Source of the DNA: SW-9-67-25 sp964623735 | GTDB lineage: Archaea; Halobacteriota; Halobacteria; Halobacteriales; Haloarculaceae | Assembly: GCA_964623735.1 (NCBI GenBank) | Contig: CAZUVE010000014.1 | Coordinates: 1-33,872, forward strand | Direction: 5' to 3' | Length of the DNA stretch: 33,872 nucleotides | Part shown: positions 31,321 to 33,872 of the stretch, one piece after another | Layout of the letters: the number at the start of each line of letters is the position of its first letter | Position numbering within the stretch: position 1 is the stretch's first letter | Made by a program: the position numbers and the translations under genes | The notes under the pieces: generated by a model | What the model was told of the DNA's origin: nothing | Database searches by the model: none | Seen by the model: the letters and a program-made list of their open reading frames with translations, nothing else

Positions 31321-31333
31321 CCCACACACCCCC

Positions 31334-31717
31334 ATGGACGCGGAGGAGCGCTTCGCCGAACGCCTCTGGCACCTCGCAGAGCGGGCCGAACGCGAGAAGC
31401 GGGCGTTCGAACCGCCCGCCGATCCGCCCGACAGCGAGCAGGCGATGGACTACCTCCGGGAGGGTGCCGGACCGGCAATCGCGCTGTTCGTCGAGGCCAG
31501 AACCGGCCAGCACATGATTCACTTCCCGCCCGAGGAGTACCACGCCCTCGAGGGCGCGATGAACACCTGGCTCGCCCTCTACGCCGCCTGTTACGGCGTC
31601 GATCTGGCGGCGGACTTCGCGCTCCGGGAGGCCGCCCAGTTGCTGATCGACACACACAACATCAGGGACGTGGCGGAGATGCTGACGCACGTGCCGACAG
31701 ACAGCCCCCGAGAGTGA
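31334..31717 (+). CDS. Conserved hypothetical protein at the end of the etf operon
   Basis: The 127-aa protein is mostly helical by composition, with a charged N-terminal helix (ERFAERLWHLAERAEREKRAF) followed by AMNTWLALYAACYGVDL. It has no cofactor motif, Cys pair or signal peptide. The ATG at 31334 is 13 bases after the fixC stop, making it the last gene of the etfB-etfA-fixC operon. It may be an accessory or assembly factor of that system, which is an inference from position alone. Confidence 0.75.
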   Translation: MDAEERFAERLWHLAERAEREKRAFEPPADPPDSEQAMDYLREGAGPAIALFVEARTGQHMIHFPPEEYHALEGAMNTWLALYAACYGVDLAADFALREAAQLLIDTHNIRDVAEMLTHVPTDSPRE

Positions 31718-31771
31718 GTGCTGCACCGAATTATCGTTTCGACCGCGTTACCTCGGGCGGTCGATCCGGTG

Positions 31772-31891
31772 ATGAGCTACACCGATCACTGTGAGACGGA
31801 TTGCTGTACGTTCCCGTGCCGACGCGCGAGCGCGTACAACTACTACCGGGAGCGAGCGTTCGACGGTCCACAAATTTCACGTCGCAGGTGA
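31772..31891 (+). CDS. Possible 39-aa cysteine-rich microprotein
   Basis: The ORF begins MSYTDHCETDCCTFPCRRAS and has four cysteines and one histidine in its first 16 residues, then NYYRERAF and a basic end. GAATTATCG about 40 bases before the ATG is a possible promoter. The 3' third has more A/T in third positions than typical local genes, and the ORF overlaps a sequence distantly like the interspersed element (about 31795-31845). It is the only coding candidate in the 241-bp gap. Confidence 0.3.
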   Translation: MSYTDHCETDCCTFPCRRASAYNYYRERAFDGPQISRRR

Positions 31892-31958
31892 ACGTATCGC
31901 CGCGGTAGTATGTGTACCGGTACCGCGAGTCAGGGACTCCCGCCGGAGGGAGTCGACA

Positions 31959-32996
31959 ATGGGTGAGACGATCGATACCACAGACTACGGGGTCTGGTTT
32001 TCGCCCCTCATTCCCTCGCACAGTTACCTCTCGGTGACGCTCGTGGCGGTGACAGCCGGTGTCGTCCTCTTCTCTCTGGGGGCTCTGATTTCGGCAGCGG
32101 GGGGCCTGGACTACCTCGAGAAACCCGGCGGCTACCTGGGTTCGGTCGCCGCCGCCAGTATGCTCGGGGCGCTGGGGATTGCCGACGACCGGTACGTCGG
32201 CGTGTGGAACGAGGTGCGTGGCGCGTTCGCCGTCGACGATGACACGTACCGTACTGTCGTCCGTCCCTGGCTGGCCCGGATCCACGACGGCCGGCGCGTT
32301 CTCGGCTACGGAGCGGTCCTCGCGTTCCCGTACCTCTATGCTGTCGCCGTCGGCTACCTCCCGGGCGCGCCGTTGCACGCCACCGCGGTCGACGTGCTGT
32401 ACGGCGGCGAACTCGCGTACGACCGCGGGACACCGTCCGTGGTCCTGCTTTCCCTGTTCGGGATCGTGAACGCGGTGCTGGTCGCGACCATCGTCAACGG
32501 GTTCCTGAACCACCTGGCGCTGGTCGGCGAGGTATCTGACCTGCCGTTCCGGAACGTGCACGCCAGCGCGTCGGAACTGGAGCCGGTCGCCGGATTTACC
32601 GTCGCGAGCGCAACCGCCTGGTTCGCGGGGACAACGCTGATTCTGCTGTGGGTCCGGGCCGGCATCAGCGGGACCGTCGGCACTGCGCTCGTCGCGGTGC
32701 TCGTCGCGACGGGCGTCGTGTTCTTCGTGGCGCCACAGCTGATGCTCCACGACGCGCTCTCGGACGCCAAGAACGACGAAATCGTCTCGATCCGGGCGGA
32801 GTACGGCGAGATTCACGAGTCGATGCGGACGGACGCCGATCCGCCGGGGGACTTCTCGACGCGTCTCCAGGTGGTCGACCGGCGCCTGGAGAACGCCCAG
32901 TCGATCAGTACCTGGGTGTACGACCTCTCGTCGGTCGGCAAACTGGCTGTCGCCTCCGTGATCCCGTGGTCGACTCTCGTCCAGCAGTTCCTCTGA
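31959..32996 (+). CDS. Haloarchaeal membrane protein of unknown function, five predicted TM segments
   Basis: The 345-aa protein has hydrophobic segments at about 25-47, 114-136, 160-182, 213-233 and 238-260, and a long soluble tail (265-345) that may form a coiled coil. No catalytic motif or transporter signature is seen. ATG 31959 (MGETIDTTDY) is chosen because the upstream in-frame ORF from 31791 reads an unrelated basic sequence. The start has no obvious TATA box close by, although GTAGTATGTG at about 31906 is possible. The gene is alone between the etf operon and a small leaderless gene. Confidence 0.75.
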   Translation: MGETIDTTDYGVWFSPLIPSHSYLSVTLVAVTAGVVLFSLGALISAAGGLDYLEKPGGYLGSVAAASMLGALGIADDRYVGVWNEVRGAFAVDDDTYRTVVRPWLARIHDGRRVLGYGAVLAFPYLYAVAVGYLPGAPLHATAVDVLYGGELAYDRGTPSVVLLSLFGIVNAVLVATIVNGFLNHLALVGEVSDLPFRNVHASASELEPVAGFTVASATAWFAGTTLILLWVRAGISGTVGTALVAVLVATGVVFFVAPQLMLHDALSDAKNDEIVSIRAEYGEIHESMRTDADPPGDFSTRLQVVDRRLENAQSISTWVYDLSSVGKLAVASVIPWSTLVQQFL

Positions 32997-33005
32997 ATGT
33001 CCGGG

Positions 33006-33013
33006 AATTTAAG
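33006..33013 (+). promoter_or_regulatory. TATA-like box for the 94-aa gene
   Basis: ATTTAAGT lies 27 bases before the ATG at 33037. Confidence 0.5.
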
Positions 33014-33036
33014 TTCCGTGCCGGGATACCACGGGC

Positions 33037-33321
33037 ATGGGACCGATCGAGGACCTCCCGGACTGGGCCGGGGGAGACGGGGCCACGACGGGTGACCGGG
33101 CAACGCCAGCCGACCTCTTTACACCGCCGTTCGTGCAGCAGTACACGGACGCGTCGACGTTCGCGGCCTTCGTCGGGGCGAGTCCGCTGGCCGGGGACGG
33201 CGACGCGTCCCGCGAGGAGTTCGACGCCTACGTCGCGGCCCACTCCGAGTTCGGCTCGTGGGAGGAGATGGAGAGGGCGGCCGAGGTGGCGTTGCTGGAA
33301 CGCGAGATCGGTCTCCTGTAG
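33037..33321 (+). CDS. 94-aa acidic protein of unknown function
   Basis: The protein contains DLFTPPFVQQYTDASTFAAFV in its N-terminal half and a charged helix SWEEMERAAEVALLEREIGLL at the C-terminus, with an Asp/Gly/Ala-rich linker. I do not recognise the family. Acidic composition, GC-rich third positions and a TATA box at leaderless spacing support it as a real gene. Its stop is followed five bases later by element D, beyond which lies a convergent lipoprotein gene. Confidence 0.7.
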   Translation: MGPIEDLPDWAGGDGATTGDRATPADLFTPPFVQQYTDASTFAAFVGASPLAGDGDASREEFDAYVAAHSEFGSWEEMERAAEVALLEREIGLL

Positions 33322-33326
33322 CGTCA

Positions 33327-33403
33327 CACTGCCGGCTGTCCCTTCTGAGGACAGTCGCGTCCGGGGAGTGCCGACACCACTCACGCGCTTGTCGCCGACA
33401 GTA
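33327..33403 (+). repeat. Interspersed palindromic-ended element, copy D
   Basis: It begins CACTGCCGGCTGTC and ends TGTCGCCGACAGTA, inverted repeats of each other. The interior matches copy B (TGAGGA, then GTGCCGACACCACTCACGCGCTT). It fills the gap between two convergent genes: five bases after the upstream stop and directly abutting the downstream gene's stop codon at 33404-33406. Confidence 0.85.
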
Positions 33404-33826
33404 TCAGGAGCGGCAGGTGACCGACAGGCTCAGTTCGTAGTGGTCGGTATTGCGGACGTCGCTGGCGTCGTCGGTCGCCGTCTCGACGACAGCCTCGTCG
33501 GGTTCGAGCGTGCCCGTGAGGATGTCCCGCCCCGTTCTGGCGTCGATACCGAGCGACGTGCCCTGTTCGAAGACGACCACCAGCTCGTAGTCGAGTGTCA
33601 CGCTCCCGGTGTTCTGGACGCGGAGCTGCACCTCCGGGGTCTGTCCGAGTTCGATCCGTGCCGACTGCTCGGTCACCTCGACGTCGTCGGCGCAGGCCGG
33701 TCCGTCCGTCGCGTCCGACCCGGTGTCGTCCCCGACGGCCGTCGAACAGCCGGCGAGCGGTCCGGCGAGCGAGAGTCCGAGCGCCCGGAGACATTGCCGC
33801 CGGGTCCACAGCGTACCGTCACTCAT
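33404..33826 (-). CDS. Tat-type lipoprotein of unknown function
   Basis: The 140-aa protein starts MSDGTLWTRRQCLRALGLSL and then AGPLAGCSTAV. The twin arginines (9-10), a hydrophobic stretch and the lipobox LAGC with Cys27 define a Tat-exported lipoprotein, the usual haloarchaeal surface form. The mature part is acidic and has a beta-rich pattern (VQLRVQNTGSVTLDYELVVVF) of a small Ig-like or CARDB-like domain, with Cys45 and Cys138 possibly forming a disulfide. Function unknown. The gene is complete, with its ATG at 33826 and 46 bases left in the window. Confidence 0.85.
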   Translation of the reverse strand: MSDGTLWTRRQCLRALGLSLAGPLAGCSTAVGDDTGSDATDGPACADDVEVTEQSARIELGQTPEVQLRVQNTGSVTLDYELVVVFEQGTSLGIDARTGRDILTGTLEPDEAVVETATDDASDVRNTDHYELSLSVTCRS

Positions 33827-33872
33827 ACCACTCCAACGGGTTGCACCCGGATGAGCCTGGCACCTAGCTGAT

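Noticed and set aside
31795..31845. Possible seventh, shortened copy of the interspersed element (GGATTGCTGTAC ... GTGCCGAC ... GCGCGTACAAC).
   Set aside because: The resemblance is partial, the right end repeat is poor, and it lies inside a candidate small ORF. A profile search is needed.

Overview
The window comes from a haloarchaeon (class Halobacteria). The DNA is very GC-rich with G/C in nearly all third codon positions, and the proteins are strongly acidic. The information and central-metabolism genes are archaeal types: membrane-anchored LonB, NadM, archaeal MetK, archaeal GluRS and PyrB/PyrI. Many genes have an A/T-rich TATA-like box about 25-30 bases before the start codon and no Shine-Dalgarno, as expected for leaderless archaeal transcripts. 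I could not assign a genus.

Layout. 1-1457 (minus): 5' part of trpB behind trpC, with a perfect 26-bp tandem duplication at their junction. 1550-2878: an alkyltransferase-like protein lacking the methyl-acceptor cysteine, convergent with a CPBP membrane protease. 2896-6488: lonB diverging from nadM and a SAM hydroxide adenosyltransferase. 6511-9842 (minus): an MscS channel overlapping a glycosidase-like TIM-barrel gene, a 24-codon membrane peptide, a RecA/KaiC-like protein without a normal P-loop, and a MinD-like ATPase. 10001-11373: pyrBI. 11385-13501 (minus): an FKBP isomerase and a threonine-dehydratase-like enzyme. 13603-16871: a CYTH protein, metK, a 40-aa zinc-ribbon protein and two uncharacterised haloarchaeal proteins. 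16895-18122: cysK diverging from a small leaderless GTG-start gene. 18158-22047: aldehyde dehydrogenase, panE and panB (pantoate synthesis for CoA) and a thioredoxin. 22100-26320: purL diverging from gltX. 26426-31717: a 7Fe-type ferredoxin, then etfB, etfA and a fixC-fixX fusion, an electron-transfer-flavoprotein module. 31959-33826: a membrane protein, a small acidic protein and a Tat lipoprotein. Mobile-element genes, tRNAs, rRNAs and CRISPR arrays were not seen.

The most unusual signal is non-coding. An ~76-84-bp sequence with terminal inverted repeats (consensus TACTGNNNGCTGTA at each end, inverted) occurs six times, always between genes: 9895-9970, 15610-15687, 17842-17921, 21517-21600, 26859-26936 and 33327-33403. 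Four copies share a similar interior; the other two are diverged but keep the ends. In the copy between cysK and the 57-aa gene, both ends run directly into outward TATA boxes correctly spaced for leaderless starts. In two other copies the element abuts a stop codon. Beside one copy is a separate 81-base, nearly perfect hairpin. Other points of interest are the duplicated, frame-shifting trpC 3' end, the Cys-to-Asp alkyltransferase-like protein, and the tandem helical repeats fused in front of EtfA.
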